The notes beneath the pieces were generated by a model. That model had not been told where the DNA came from. It made no database searches and saw only the letters and a program-made list of their open reading frames with translations. Source: Bacteroidota bacterium (lineage in GTDB: Bacteria > Bacteroidota > Bacteroidia > Chitinophagales > Saprospiraceae). Taken from it: DNA of 64,000 nucleotides. The stretch lies in contig JASBVF010000055.1 of the NCBI GenBank assembly GCA_030147525.1, forward strand, positions 62,001 to 126,000, written 5' to 3'. This document shows positions 17,922 through 26,817 of the stretch, in pieces (the first letter of the stretch is position 1; each line of letters starts with the position of its first letter). The position numbers were made by a program, and so were the translations under genes.

Positions 17922-17929
17922 TAACTTTG
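17922..17929 (+). promoter_or_regulatory. TAACTTTG -7 promoter element
   Basis: A perfect TAnnTTTG element lies 59 bases before the ATG of the GNAT/acyltransferase gene at 17988, in the divergent gap of 119 bases. No clear TTG is at the -33 position. Confidence 0.45.
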
Positions 17930-17987
17930 GCCAAAATGCCGGGCTGTGTTGATGCTCGTTTTATTAAAACCTACCTCAATCTAGTCT

Positions 17988-19580
17988 ATGTCTGATCATT
18001 CGAAAAAAACGCAGGTGGAAGCAATTCTTTTGCAAAAAAACATTCAGGTGGAAGCGGATGACTACGACCTGAAAAATTTATCCGTCAAAACTCCATCTCT
18101 TTTCATCGTAAACCAGGCGCTTGACGATGTGGACGAATGGGTGCTCATCGAATTACTTTCCCGGCAGGAGGTTCCTTTCAAAATCATCACCCGTAAAACA
18201 AAAATACACCCTGACTTTAGCGAATATTTTCTCTCGCTCGACTATTCGCTGCTGCAATGGGAAGACTACGTCAGAGCTATTTTCAAAAGCCTGTCCAGGG
18301 CAAAAACGGAGGGATATTCGCTGTGCCTGATCCTGCATTTTACCGATCGCTCGCTTGATACAATCGTTCGTGATCAGTTTCTCAATCAGCTCATGCGGGC
18401 AGTGATGAAGGCAGAGATTCCGGTTGTTCCGGTCCGTCTAAAAACCCCGTTTCCTGATTTCATCCGGCCCGCACTCAGCACCCGGCTCATACAGCGAAAC
18501 CGGAAAGAACCCTACAAAGTAATCGTTCGCAGCGGCAATGCCATCTCCGTGGAGGACCAGCAAAAAATCGGCAAGTCAAAAGACTTCCGGCGGTTCATTC
18601 AATCGAGGATTTATTCACTGGGCTCCGGGCTGGAGGTGAAGCCCTTTTTTCTGCGTCGCTTTTTTCAAAAGGCAGAAGAGCAGGAGCCCGTAGCTGAGCC
18701 GGTTGATAATCAATTGGTTGTGGATGAAATCAGCCGTTTGAAATACGATTGTCTAATCGCTTCGCAAGGCGAATTCGATATTTACGTCGTGGAAGCCAAA
18801 GACATCCCCAACACTCTCCAGGAAATCGGGCGCCTGCGGGAGGTTACCTTCCGCACCGTAGGCGAGGGCACCGGCAAACCCCGTGACCTGGATGAGTACG
18901 ACCTCTACTATCATCAACTCATCCTCTGGGATCGTGAGGCGAAACGAGTGGCAGGCGGATACCGCATGGGCGTGGGCGGTGAGATTTTCGAACGCTACGG
19001 CGCAAACGGTTTTTACATCAGCAGTCTGTTCAAAATCAGTGAAGGTTTTTATCCAACCATGCGAAATTCAGTGGAGTTGGGCCGGTCTTACATCATTCCT
19101 GATTACCAGCGAAAACGACTGCCGCTTTTCCTGCTCTGGAAGGGCATTTTGTATTTTTTGCTAAAAAATCCACAGTACAATTACCTTTACGGCCCCGTTA
19201 GCATCAGTAAATTTTATTCAAACATTTCGAGGGGTGTCATCGTGGCTTTTATTAAAAAATATTTTTTCAACCACGAGTTGGCCCAATATCTTAAGCCTCG
19301 CAAACCCTTCAAAATTCAGGTGGATAAAGTGGACATTGAAATGCTGGCGGATAACCTCGGCGAAGAATTGCATGCACTCGACAGCCTGATTGAGGATATT
19401 GAACCGGCTCACATCCGGATTCCCGTGTTGGTAAGGCAGTACCTGAAGCTAAATGCCCGTTTCATTAGCTTCAACGTGGATCCTAATTTTTCCGATGTGC
19501 TCGACGGTTTTATTATTCTCGACCTGAACGATGTGCCCCTTTCGATGATTGAAGCTTTGAAGAAGGAAAGTGAACGTTGA
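17988..19580 (+). CDS. Two-domain N-acyltransferase (OlsB/GlsB-like GNAT fused to acyltransferase-like region)
   Basis: 530 residues. The C-terminal part (about 245-480) fits the hemolysin/OlsB acyltransferase family: IGRLREVTFRTVGEGTGKPRDLD, the VAGGYRMGVG strand, then VELGRSYIIPDYQ-x-K and YLYGPVSISKFY. OlsB and GlsB transfer a 3-hydroxyacyl chain from ACP to the amino group of ornithine or glycine. The N-terminal part (1-230) looks like a worn acyltransferase-type domain (IPVVPVRLK, ISVEDQQKIGKSKDFRRFIQSRIYSL) without an HX4D site. The PlsC-type gene 30 bases downstream would supply the second, O-acyl step, as in the glsB-glsA pair of Bacteroides. Glycine-type rather than ornithine lipid is inferred from the phylum. 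Confidence 0.7.
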   Translation: MSDHSKKTQVEAILLQKNIQVEADDYDLKNLSVKTPSLFIVNQALDDVDEWVLIELLSRQEVPFKIITRKTKIHPDFSEYFLSLDYSLLQWEDYVRAIFKSLSRAKTEGYSLCLILHFTDRSLDTIVRDQFLNQLMRAVMKAEIPVVPVRLKTPFPDFIRPALSTRLIQRNRKEPYKVIVRSGNAISVEDQQKIGKSKDFRRFIQSRIYSLGSGLEVKPFFLRRFFQKAEEQEPVAEPVDNQLVVDEISRLKYDCLIASQGEFDIYVVEAKDIPNTLQEIGRLREVTFRTVGEGTGKPRDLDEYDLYYHQLILWDREAKRVAGGYRMGVGGEIFERYGANGFYISSLFKISEGFYPTMRNSVELGRSYIIPDYQRKRLPLFLLWKGILYFLLKNPQYNYLYGPVSISKFYSNISRGVIVAFIKKYFFNHELAQYLKPRKPFKIQVDKVDIEMLADNLGEELHALDSLIEDIEPAHIRIPVLVRQYLKLNARFISFNVDPNFSDVLDGFIILDLNDVPLSMIEALKKESER

Positions 19581-19610
19581 CGAAGTGAGTGTTTTAAAAA
19601 AAGCAGCAAA

Positions 19611-20366
19611 ATGAACAAATTCAGGGCAACGACCAGAGGTATTCTGGTATTTATTTTAATGGTCACACATGTTACTCCCGCCGTAATCAAAGCTCTCCTG
19701 GGAGGGAAAGATATGCGACTGGCGCTGCGGATGCGGCGCCTTTGGGCACGGCGTTCGTTGAGCGTGCTGGGCGTGGAAATTGAGCGCACCGGCCCCCTGC
19801 CCGGTTCCGAACCCTGCATCATCGTTGGCAATCACCGTTCTTACCTTGACCCTATCGTGGCGCTGAAAGAAATCGAAGCCTACCCGGTAGCTAAGGCGGA
19901 AGTTGGTTCATGGCCGGTCATCGGTTTTGCAGCCAAAGCCACCGGCATCATGTATGTAAAAAGAGACAGCAAAGACAGCAGGGCTGCTACCATTGATGCC
20001 ATGGAAGAAACTCTGAGAGACGGCCACTCCGTGCTGGTTTATCCGGAAGGAACGACTCACATAGAGCCGACCACCCGGCGCTTCAAGCCCGGTGCATTCA
20101 GGTTGGCGGCTGCGATAGGCGTTCCTGTCGTGCCGGTGGTGATCGAATATGAAAATGAAGAAGATGCCTGGATCGGCGACGATACATTTGTGCCGCATTT
20201 CGTGCGGACATTTGGCAGGCAAAAGACATTCGTCAAGATTCGCTACGGTGAACCCATCTTTTCTGACGATTCTTCCGTTTTGATAGCGCAGGCGAAAAAA
20301 TGGATCGATGAAAATTTGGTTAAAATTCGCTCTGAATTTGCCGTGGAAGAAACAAGCGCAGTCTGA
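19611..20366 (+). CDS. PlsC-type O-acyltransferase (GlsA/1-acylglycerol-3-phosphate acyltransferase-like)
   Basis: 251 residues. The catalytic HX4D motif is NHRSYLDPI (about residues 74-82), with motif II at KRDSKDSRAA and motif III at VYPEGTTHIEP, then VPVVPVVIEYE. The N-terminal hydrophobic helix (GILVFILMVTHVTPAVI) anchors it at the inner membrane. Next to the OlsB/GlsB-like gene it most likely acylates the hydroxyl of the lyso-aminolipid. A general phosphatidic-acid synthesis role cannot be excluded. ATG at 19611. Confidence 0.8.
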   Translation: MNKFRATTRGILVFILMVTHVTPAVIKALLGGKDMRLALRMRRLWARRSLSVLGVEIERTGPLPGSEPCIIVGNHRSYLDPIVALKEIEAYPVAKAEVGSWPVIGFAAKATGIMYVKRDSKDSRAATIDAMEETLRDGHSVLVYPEGTTHIEPTTRRFKPGAFRLAAAIGVPVVPVVIEYENEEDAWIGDDTFVPHFVRTFGRQKTFVKIRYGEPIFSDDSSVLIAQAKKWIDENLVKIRSEFAVEETSAV

Positions 20367-20406
20367 TCTTCGTTTTTCCGGCGGTTTTCAAACAAAATCT
20401 AAAAAA

Positions 20407-21027
20407 ATGATTTGGAAAAGAATACACATCTCTTGTATTACCTTACTTCTGTTATTCTTTGTTATTCAACAATCATCAGCTCAGCAACGCAGATTCAAGG
20501 CCGGGCCAGTTTTCGGTTTCAACGCTGCGCAAATTCTCGGTGACGATATTGGCGGTTATAACAAACTTGGTATTCAAGGCGGCTTGCGGGCAATTGCGGT
20601 GCTACAGGACCGCATGGACCTGTCTTTTGAAATATTATATTCACAGCGGGGGAGCTATTGTAAATGCCCGCTGGGCGACATAAGGATTAACCTTCAGTAT
20701 ATCGAGGTGCCATTTGTTTTTTCTTTCAAAGACTGGTTACATGAGGAGGAGGGCTACTATCGAGTGCAGGCAAGTGCGGGTGTTTCGTATGGCAGGCTGC
20801 TGGATGCCAATGCCAGTGGATCGATGCATGACGACCTAACCGAGAATTTTAATACCAATGATTTCGGCTTCACTGGAGGGGTAGATTATTTTGCAAACCA
20901 GCATCTGGGGTTTGGCGTGCGTTGGTCAAAGTCGTTTAATCTGCTATACAACAAAGACAAACACGACCCAGGCCGCAATTCTCTGCGTGGTTTTTTCCTC
21001 TCTTTTCGGGCAGCGTATATTTTTTGA
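20407..21027 (+). CDS. Outer-membrane beta-barrel protein (PorT-like fold)
   Basis: 206 residues from ATG 20407, chosen because it begins the signal peptide (MIWKRIHISCITLLLLFFVIQQSSAQ); an upstream in-frame ATG at 20308 would overlap the acyltransferase gene. The mature part reads FKAGPVFGFNAAQILGDD, ALRAIAVLQDRMDLSFEILYSQRG, IEVPFVFSFK and ends with FFLSFRAAYIF. This is the pattern of the outer-membrane-protein beta-barrel (PorT) domain. It follows the lipid genes at 40 bases and may be carried on the same mRNA. Function unknown. Confidence 0.7.
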   Translation: MIWKRIHISCITLLLLFFVIQQSSAQQRRFKAGPVFGFNAAQILGDDIGGYNKLGIQGGLRAIAVLQDRMDLSFEILYSQRGSYCKCPLGDIRINLQYIEVPFVFSFKDWLHEEEGYYRVQASAGVSYGRLLDANASGSMHDDLTENFNTNDFGFTGGVDYFANQHLGFGVRWSKSFNLLYNKDKHDPGRNSLRGFFLSFRAAYIF

Positions 21028-21099
21028 TATTGAAAACAGGTATTGGGTATTTTTTAAGTTTCTGAAAATCAATAAAATACCCAATGCCTGATACCACTT

Positions 21100-21840
21100 T
21101 TAGTTATACCTCCGCTTCACCAGTTTGATGAAGTTTTTTGCCTTGCTTTTGCGTTCCCGGGCAGCCCATTCGTACTTGTCAGCCACATTTTGAATCAGGT
21201 AATTCTTAGCATCTTCAAAGTTGCTGAACTTATTCAGTTCGGTGAGAGTCGTATCAAAGGCGGATTGATTGCCGCCAAAAAGTTCGTTGACGGTGAAAAT
21301 CCGCTCGTTCAGTCCCATCGCTTTTTTGATATCCGTGATCGGCAGTTCGCTCAGTTTTTCAGAAAGTTCTTTGGCTGAACTGAAAGCGAACAGTTCTTCC
21401 AGTTCTTCATTGACGTTAGTCCTGGGTGCAGGCTGAGGTTTTGGCTGTGGGGGTGTGGGAGCCGGCGCTGGAGGGTCTTTGACAACGGGTGGCGGTGGTG
21501 GCACATCTTTGACCGGAGCAGGCTTCTCTTCTTCCTCCTGAGGTGGGGCGGCCACGGGTTCGGGTTTCGGCGGGGTTTCACGGGCAGGAGGTTCCGGAGC
21601 TTTGGGTGCAGGCTCCGGCTTGTTTAGTGTGATTTTGGGAGTTGATTTGATGATCTCCACCGGCGGTGCTTCCGGCGCAATGGCAGATACGGGCAAATCA
21701 AGGAAAATCTCGTACAACTGCTGAATGTAGCTGCGCATGAGATCTCTTTCAATTGAAGAGATATTCTTGGCGTCAGTACTCATGCTTTTGTGAAGCCCGT
21801 TGATTTTTTCCAGCAGAATTTTAGCTTTTTGTAAATCCAT
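21100..21840 (-). CDS. Cytoplasmic protein with proline-rich linker, unknown function
   Basis: 246 residues. Residues 1-55 form predicted helices (MDLQKAKILLEKINGLHKSM). Residues about 60-150 are a Pro/Ala/Lys/Glu-rich linker with PPPPP stretches. Residues 155-246 form a conserved helical domain (ELEELFAFSSAKELSEKLSE, MGLNERIFTVNELFGGN, ending WAARERKSKAKNFIKLVKRRY). No signal peptide. The layout resembles hypothetical proteins found beside housekeeping genes in this phylum, and I assign no function. It is divergent from thymidine kinase. Confidence 0.75.
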   Translation of the reverse strand: MDLQKAKILLEKINGLHKSMSTDAKNISSIERDLMRSYIQQLYEIFLDLPVSAIAPEAPPVEIIKSTPKITLNKPEPAPKAPEPPARETPPKPEPVAAPPQEEEEKPAPVKDVPPPPPVVKDPPAPAPTPPQPKPQPAPRTNVNEELEELFAFSSAKELSEKLSELPITDIKKAMGLNERIFTVNELFGGNQSAFDTTLTELNKFSNFEDAKNYLIQNVADKYEWAARERKSKAKNFIKLVKRRYN

Positions 21841-22013
21841 TTTGGTGGGTGAATTGATGATTTGAAAATCAGCGAAGTGGCGCCTGCTTATATTTTTTGG
21901 TTGAAACGAAGGTAAGCGGTACCTTCGCCCACCAAATTTGCAGGCGGCGTAAAAGTATAGATTTTACAGAAAACAAACGCCTCAATTCTCCAAATCACGA
22001 TTTTATCAAACGT

Positions 22014-22607
22014 ATGTTTCTCGAACCACATTTTAAAGGACAACGCAGCGGATGGATAGAGGTCATCTGCGGTTCGATGTTCTCCGGAAAAACGGAAGAA
22101 CTAATCCGGCGGCTGAAACGGGCCAAAATCGCCAATCAGAAAGTCGAAATCTTCAAACCAATAACAGACACCCGCTACCATGAGAGCAAAGTGGTCTCCC
22201 ACGATGCTAATTCCATTCTCGCTATTCCAGTCGAAAATTCCGGCAAATTGATTGAGCTGTCCGAAGGCTACAGCGTCATCGGTGTTGATGAGGCCCAGTT
22301 TTTTGATGCAGCCCTGCCCGAGGTTTGTCAGGAACTGGCGCATCAGGGAAAACGGGTCATCGCTGCCGGACTGGACATGGATTACAAAGGCCGGCCGTTT
22401 GGCCCGATGCCGAATTTGCTCGCCGTTGCCGAATATATCACGAAAGTGCATGCCATCTGTCAGCACTGCGGGAACCTTGCCACCCACTCCTACCGCCTCG
22501 TTGTGGATGAGCAGACGGTGGTTTTAGGTGAAAAAGATGTCTATGAAGCCCGCTGCCGGACTTGCTATCGCATGGGAAACATCCTTAACTTGCGTACTCA
22601 GGATTGA
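22014..22607 (+). CDS. tdk: Thymidine kinase
   Basis: 197 residues from ATG 22014, chosen because the family begins shortly before the P-loop; longer in-frame starts upstream encode no conserved sequence. The P-loop is [19 protein letters not shown], the catalytic base is in VDEAQFFD, the lasso/thymidine-binding region follows [15 protein letters not shown], and the zinc site has ICQHCG and CRTC. The enzyme phosphorylates thymidine for salvage in the cytosol. The length matches type II (Tdk) enzymes. nadC follows at 45 bases. Confidence 0.95.
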   Translation: MFLEPHFKGQRSGWIEVICGSMFSGKTEELIRRLKRAKIANQKVEIFKPITDTRYHESKVVSHDANSILAIPVENSGKLIELSEGYSVIGVDEAQFFDAALPEVCQELAHQGKRVIAAGLDMDYKGRPFGPMPNLLAVAEYITKVHAICQHCGNLATHSYRLVVDEQTVVLGEKDVYEARCRTCYRMGNILNLRTQD

Positions 22608-22652
22608 GCTGCGAAAATTGGTTTGCAGTTCAACGAAAAAAAACAATACACC

Positions 22653-23504
22653 ATGATTTCTACTATTGAGACACGATTAGACGAATTTATCGAGGCTGCC
22701 TTGCTCGAAGATGCCCCTCAGGGCGACCACACTTCTCTCGCATGCATTGATCCTGAAGCCCGCTGCCGGGCAAATCTGCTGGTGAAAGATGCCGGAATTC
22801 TTGCCGGGTTAGAGGTGGCAAGGAGGGTTTTTGAAAAGGTTGATAAAAATGCCCAGATGGCATTTTTTATGGAAGACGGCGACCACGCCAGCTACGGAGA
22901 TGTGGCTTTTCAGGTTGAATGCAATACCCAGGCGTTGCTGCGTGCGGAAAGAGTCACACTTAACATTATGCAGCGCATGAGCGGAATCGCTACACTGGCC
23001 AATCATTTTGCTTTCGAGGTGGAAGATTTGCCGGTGAAAATACTGGACACCCGGAAAACAACGCCCCTCATGCGCTTCCTTGAAAAATGGGCAGTGCAAA
23101 TTGGCGGCTGTCACAATTACCGGGAAAGCCTGTCGGATTGGTTCATGATCAAGGACAATCACATCCAGGCATGCGGCGGCGTACGGGAAGCTATTTTAAA
23201 AGTAGAGGAATACCAGCAAAAAAACGGACTGAAGCTTGGCGTAACCGTGGAAGTGAAAAACCTGGTGGAATTGCATCAGGTGTTGGAAGTCGGAAAAGTG
23301 AACCGGATTATGCTGGATAATTTTGAATTGCCTTTGCTGATGGAGGCAGTTGCAACCATTGACAAGCGTTTTGAATCAGAAGCGTCAGGCGGTGTGAATA
23401 TTCATAACGTTCGGAGAGTAGCTCAAACCGGTGTTGATTTCATTTCTGTGGGTGCACTCACGCACTCGGTTCATAGTATCGATCTCAGTTTGAAAATTCT
23501 GTAG
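22653..23504 (+). CDS. nadC: Nicotinate-nucleotide pyrophosphorylase (quinolinate phosphoribosyltransferase)
   Basis: 283 residues. Family motifs are in order: EDAPQGDHTS, LNIMQRMSGIAT, ILDTRKTTPLMR, KWAVQIGGCHNYR, MIKDNHI, EVKN, IMLDNF, EASGGV and FISVGALTHS. They bind quinolinate and PRPP to make nicotinate mononucleotide in NAD synthesis. ATG at 22653 is used because ISTIETRLDEFIEAAL is the normal N-terminal helix. The gene ends 8 bases before a perfect 13-bp hairpin terminator. Confidence 0.96.
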   Translation: MISTIETRLDEFIEAALLEDAPQGDHTSLACIDPEARCRANLLVKDAGILAGLEVARRVFEKVDKNAQMAFFMEDGDHASYGDVAFQVECNTQALLRAERVTLNIMQRMSGIATLANHFAFEVEDLPVKILDTRKTTPLMRFLEKWAVQIGGCHNYRESLSDWFMIKDNHIQACGGVREAILKVEEYQQKNGLKLGVTVEVKNLVELHQVLEVGKVNRIMLDNFELPLLMEAVATIDKRFESEASGGVNIHNVRRVAQTGVDFISVGALTHSVHSIDLSLKIL

Positions 23505-23512
23505 GTAAAAGT

Positions 23513-23562
23513 GAACGATGAACAACTCACGCTTTCAGCTGCTTGTTCATCGTTCTTTTTTT
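23513..23562 (+). terminator. Terminator built from a GAACGATGAAC palindrome
   Basis: GAACGATGAACAA at 23513-23525 pairs perfectly with TTGTTCATCGTTC at 23543-23555, followed by a run of T. It ends nadC. The arm sequence is the same word family as the palindromes at 40366 and 46930. Confidence 0.8.
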
Positions 23563-23565
23563 CTT

Positions 23566-23670
23566 TCATCCTGCCGGGTAGCTTTGCAAGGTCATCCAAA
23601 TCAGTAAAAAAAGTGAAATGATAACCAGCCAGAAGCGGATGTCTTTGTAGATAGTGTTTGTTTTTTCCAT
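23566..23670 (-). CDS. 34-residue single-helix membrane protein
   Basis: ATG (complement at 23668-23670) opens a 34-codon frame: MEKTNTIYKDIRFWL then VIISLFLLIWMTLQSYPAG. A polar N-terminus followed by one helix and a short tail is the form of a small inner-membrane protein. It ends just beyond the nadC terminator on the opposite strand. The frame extends upstream to 23790, but that part looks non-coding. I recognise no family with certainty. Confidence 0.45.
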   Translation of the reverse strand: MEKTNTIYKDIRFWLVIISLFLLIWMTLQSYPAG

Positions 23671-24111
23671 TAGTATTTTGACCAGATTCGTTATACAAAA
23701 TAGGTAGAGTAGCGTTACTAACATGGCAAAACAATTTAGAAGTGAGTATTGACTACTGCTTAATTTTGGACAACAAGAATGGGGGCTCACAACGGGATCG
23801 TTGCGGCACTTGTTTGTTCACGGGAAAACGAGGTCAGTAAATTTAACGGGAGATAATGTAGAAGGAGGTTTCTAAAGTTGTTTTGACAATAGTCAAATTC
23901 CAAAAAGAATGCCAACAGTATTTTTTGTAATGGGTTAAACAGTCCCAAATACAAAAATCGAAATAAAAACAAGGCTTTGCTGCTTGTTTCAGGGTATTCA
24001 AAATTAGATTTAATTCGCTGGTTGTCAACAAATTTCGAATCAGCTAATTCTAAATTTATGACCTTTGGAAACGGGCAGCAAAGCCTATTAGTTAAAAAAA
24101 ATCCGTTAAGT
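23671..24111. other. Intergenic stretch with no recognised gene
   Basis: About 440 A/T-rich bases. Short frames are present on both strands, but none has a plausible start, composition or domain. The sequence between 23790 and 24090 shows no clear hairpin or promoter. Confidence 0.6.
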
Positions 24112-25182
24112 TCACCACCGTATCAACGATGCGCCCCAGGTAAAGCCACTTCCGAAAGCAGCAAGGCAAATCAGATCGCCATCCTTCACTTTTCCTGCTT
24201 CCCATGCTTCGCAAAGCGCAATTGGAATTGTCGCAGCGGTGGTATTTCCATAACGTTGAATATTGTTCCAGACCTGGTCGTCTGAAAGTTTCAAGCGGCG
24301 TTGTACAAACTGGCTGATGCGCAGGTTGGCCTGGTGGGGCACAAGCAAGTCGATATCCGAAGTTTGTAAGCCTTGGTCTTCGAGCACTTCCATGATGACT
24401 TCCGGAAACTTGGTCACTGCAGTTTTGAAAACCAGCTGACCGTCCATGTTCGGGAAGATCATGCCATCATCAAACATTTTTTTACTCAGGAAAAGGCCGC
24501 CAAATTCCGCATCTTCATCATATCCGAAGTCGATGTCCTGTTCCATCTTACGGGCATGATAACCGCTGTGGCAGCCAGGGTTGATGAATGCCAATTGTTC
24601 TGCGTAGGAGCCGTCGGAGTGGAGTTTTGAAGTGAGAACACCTTTGCCGGGTTCATCGGTGGGTTGTAAAACGACAGCCCCGGCCCCGTCACCGAACAGC
24701 ACTGTTACGTTTCGGCCACGGGTGGAGTAGTCCAGTCCCATTGAGTGAATTTCGGCGCCGACCAGCAGCACATTTTTATACATGCCTGACCGGACGAACT
24801 GATCGGCCACGCTTAGGCCGTACACAAATCCGGAGCATTGGTTCCGGATGTCGAGTGCGCCGATTTCTGTTTTCGTAATCCCAAGTTCACGTTGCAGCAG
24901 GACGCCACAACCCGGGAAGAAGTAATCCGGACTGAGTGTGGCAAAGATGATGAAATCGACATCTTCTTCGGAAATACCTGCCCGTTCGATGGCGATTCTG
25001 GCGGCTTTGGCGCCGATGGTAGAAGTAGTTTCTTCGTGTCGTTTGGCATACCGGCGCTCAACGATACCACTACGCTCCTGAATCCACTCATCTGTGGTAT
25101 CCATGTGGCGCATTAAATCGTGATTGGTGACGACCTGTTCAGGTACGTAGAAGCCGATACCGGCAATTTTTGTATTTGGCAT
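24112..25182 (-). CDS. 3-oxoacyl-ACP synthase III (KAS III, FabH-like)
   Basis: 356 residues. The active-site Cys lies in DIRNQCSGFVYGL, the His in VPHQANLRI and the Asn in RYGNTTAATIPIAL, the complete KAS III Cys-His-Asn triad. GDGAGAVVL and AAFGSGFTWGA are further FabH signatures. The enzyme condenses acyl-CoA with malonyl-ACP to start fatty acid synthesis. It is about 40 residues longer than E. coli FabH, with an extra segment near residues 190-240 (HSGYHARKMEQDIDFGYDEDAEFGG), so it could be a specialised paralogue for another acyl product. It is not in a fatty-acid gene cluster. Confidence 0.85.
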   Translation of the reverse strand: MPNTKIAGIGFYVPEQVVTNHDLMRHMDTTDEWIQERSGIVERRYAKRHEETTSTIGAKAARIAIERAGISEEDVDFIIFATLSPDYFFPGCGVLLQRELGITKTEIGALDIRNQCSGFVYGLSVADQFVRSGMYKNVLLVGAEIHSMGLDYSTRGRNVTVLFGDGAGAVVLQPTDEPGKGVLTSKLHSDGSYAEQLAFINPGCHSGYHARKMEQDIDFGYDEDAEFGGLFLSKKMFDDGMIFPNMDGQLVFKTAVTKFPEVIMEVLEDQGLQTSDIDLLVPHQANLRISQFVQRRLKLSDDQVWNNIQRYGNTTAATIPIALCEAWEAGKVKDGDLICLAAFGSGFTWGASLIRW

Positions 25183-25231
25183 AGGTCATTTTATTTGGTG
25201 TAACTGTCATGTAGATTTTACATGCAGCACC

Positions 25232-25239
25232 CAAAAATA
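25232..25239 (-). promoter_or_regulatory. TATTTTTG -7 promoter element
   Basis: A TAnnTTTG element on the minus strand about 50 bases upstream of the KAS III start at 25182. Confidence 0.35.
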
Positions 25240-25316
25240 TTGTTTAGCCATGAAAAAACTGCCAATTGAGCAAATAAATGCAGACTAACTCACAATTTGT
25301 ATAGTATCATTGAAAT

Positions 25317-25381
25317 GAGAGCGACTCGTCAGGCGGCCTTTGGGGCTATCATTCGTAAACCGCCTGCACAAGCCCGCTCTC
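25317..25381. other. Nested two-stem palindrome between KAS III and a lipoprotein gene
   Basis: An outer stem GAGAGCG/CGCTCTC (25317-25323 with 25375-25381) and an inner stem CAGGCGG/CCGCCTG (25330-25336 with 25360-25366) are both perfect. The element lies 22 bases after the end of the minus-strand lipoprotein gene, in position for a 3'-UTR structure; it lacks a T-run, so it is not a standard terminator. Confidence 0.45.
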
Positions 25382-25402
25382 TATGAAGATGTAACGCTTA
25401 AC

Positions 25403-25795
25403 TTATTCTTTAAGGAATGCGTAGTGGTACGTTTCATCCATTTTGTAACAATTCAGATGCTTTGGTCTCACGATAATAATCACGTAAGATTCCTGGTCGT
25501 CGATGCAACAAGCCTCTTCTCCCCAGATTATTGCACATGTCTCATCTGCTTTTTGTTGAAATTTGTTCTTAAATTTCAACACAGCCTGAGCGCATGACCC
25601 ATCCAGACATTTGAAGTCAGGACGTGAGTAAAGTGCGGAAGATTCAGATACACTGTTGACATCAATTACAGTATGTGTTTTCATTTTCAGCACAAGCTCC
25701 TCAGGCATTTGGGCCTTTTGAACTTCGAGCTGCTCCTTAGCGCAGGAGGTTATTGCAAATGCAATTAACAGAATCAGAAAATTTCTCGTTTTCAT
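25403..25795 (-). CDS. Small lipoprotein, unknown function
   Basis: 130 residues. The signal peptide ends in a lipobox (LLIAFAITSCAKEQ), so the mature protein is lipid-anchored at Cys 18. The mature part contains four further Cys (FKCLDGSCAQAV, ADETCAII, EACCIDD). These probably form disulfides in the periplasm or on the surface. No family is recognised. It is the promoter-distal member of a run of minus-strand secreted proteins (25403-28012). Confidence 0.65.
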   Translation of the reverse strand: MKTRNFLILLIAFAITSCAKEQLEVQKAQMPEELVLKMKTHTVIDVNSVSESSALYSRPDFKCLDGSCAQAVLKFKNKFQQKADETCAIIWGEEACCIDDQESYVIIIVRPKHLNCYKMDETYHYAFLKE

Positions 25796-25905
25796 GGAGT
25801 AAGAATTTTAATGATGATAGATAAGGTATTTTTTAGATCAGATACCTGTGAGTTTCGATAGTTATTCACATCATAAATTCTTACCTGACTTGAGTAAAAG
25901 ACTCG

Positions 25906-26691
25906 TTAATTTTTAGGGTCGGTTTTGCTTTTACTGATTTTAAAGCTTGTTCCCAGTGTGACGAGTGAAATGCCAGATCCAACTTCGCCGGTTACCGTCC
26001 ATCGGGGTGAAACCACCCGTCGAACGCCTGTGTAACCGGAAAATGTTGCATTTATATTATGCCTGGTTATGCCCATATGGCTTTCAATGACCTGAAGCCT
26101 TTCATCGCTGATGGTAGAATTGCCATCAATGTTGATGAAGTTGGCTCCAATGGCAAAACCACCGTAGAAATCCCAGTTTTCGATCTTGGTAATATGGATC
26201 CCCGGCCGGATTGCCAGGAAAGTAGTGTTGTTTGTCCAACTTGCCTGAATTCCTGTTTGACTCGTACTTACATCATTCGAAAGAGTTGTTGGTTGACTTT
26301 CCGAAATGGAGTGACCGACCATTGCACCGATGCTGAAATGCTCGGAGATGCGGTAATTCATACCTGCCTGTATGGGCGGCATCAGAATCTTGGCATTATC
26401 CATTACATAGGTAGGTACGGTGCCGAAAGCGATGTTGGCATCCCATTGTCCTTTTTCAAATAACCTGACGGGCATCCAGGAATTCCTGCGTTTTTTCTTC
26501 TTTTTCTTTTTGATTGGATCGTCGATACTGGCAGCCGAATACTCTTCAGTTGCGGATGCGTCGTCCTTTATGGTAAAGTCTGCATTTGATACCACTTTCA
26601 TTTCAGAAGATGTGGTCGCAGCGATAGAATTGGTGAAAGTGAATGTTGTAAGCGTTACAACAACAGCGAGGAAATTGATTACTGTTTTCAT
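25906..26691 (-). CDS. Secreted/outer-membrane protein with lysine-rich segment
   Basis: 261 residues from ATG at 26691, the start of a signal peptide (MKTVINFLAVVVTLTTFTFTNSIAA); an upstream in-frame ATG adds 41 residues with no signal character. A run of seven Lys (PIKKKKKKKRRNSWMPV) lies at about residues 59-75. It is followed by strands typical of a small outer-membrane barrel (WDANIAFGTVPTYV, FLAIRPGIHITKI, FYGGFAIGANFIN, WTVTGEVGSGISLVTLG). Function unknown. The basic segment before the barrel is unusual. Confidence 0.6.
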   Translation of the reverse strand: MKTVINFLAVVVTLTTFTFTNSIAATTSSEMKVVSNADFTIKDDASATEEYSAASIDDPIKKKKKKKRRNSWMPVRLFEKGQWDANIAFGTVPTYVMDNAKILMPPIQAGMNYRISEHFSIGAMVGHSISESQPTTLSNDVSTSQTGIQASWTNNTTFLAIRPGIHITKIENWDFYGGFAIGANFINIDGNSTISDERLQVIESHMGITRHNINATFSGYTGVRRVVSPRWTVTGEVGSGISLVTLGTSFKISKSKTDPKN

Positions 26692-26817
26692 TTGAAAGAA
26701 TTTTGGTTCAACTAAATATGGTTCAGAAGTTAAAGTTTTTAAAGTCAGCGTTAAGCAACACATTTGAAAATAAGCGGCAGCAAAACGCTGCCACTTACTG
26801 TAAAATGTATGCAAGTT

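Noticed and set aside
25317-25381. Integron attC site
   Set aside because: The palindrome lacks the conserved RYYYAAC/GTTRRRY ends.
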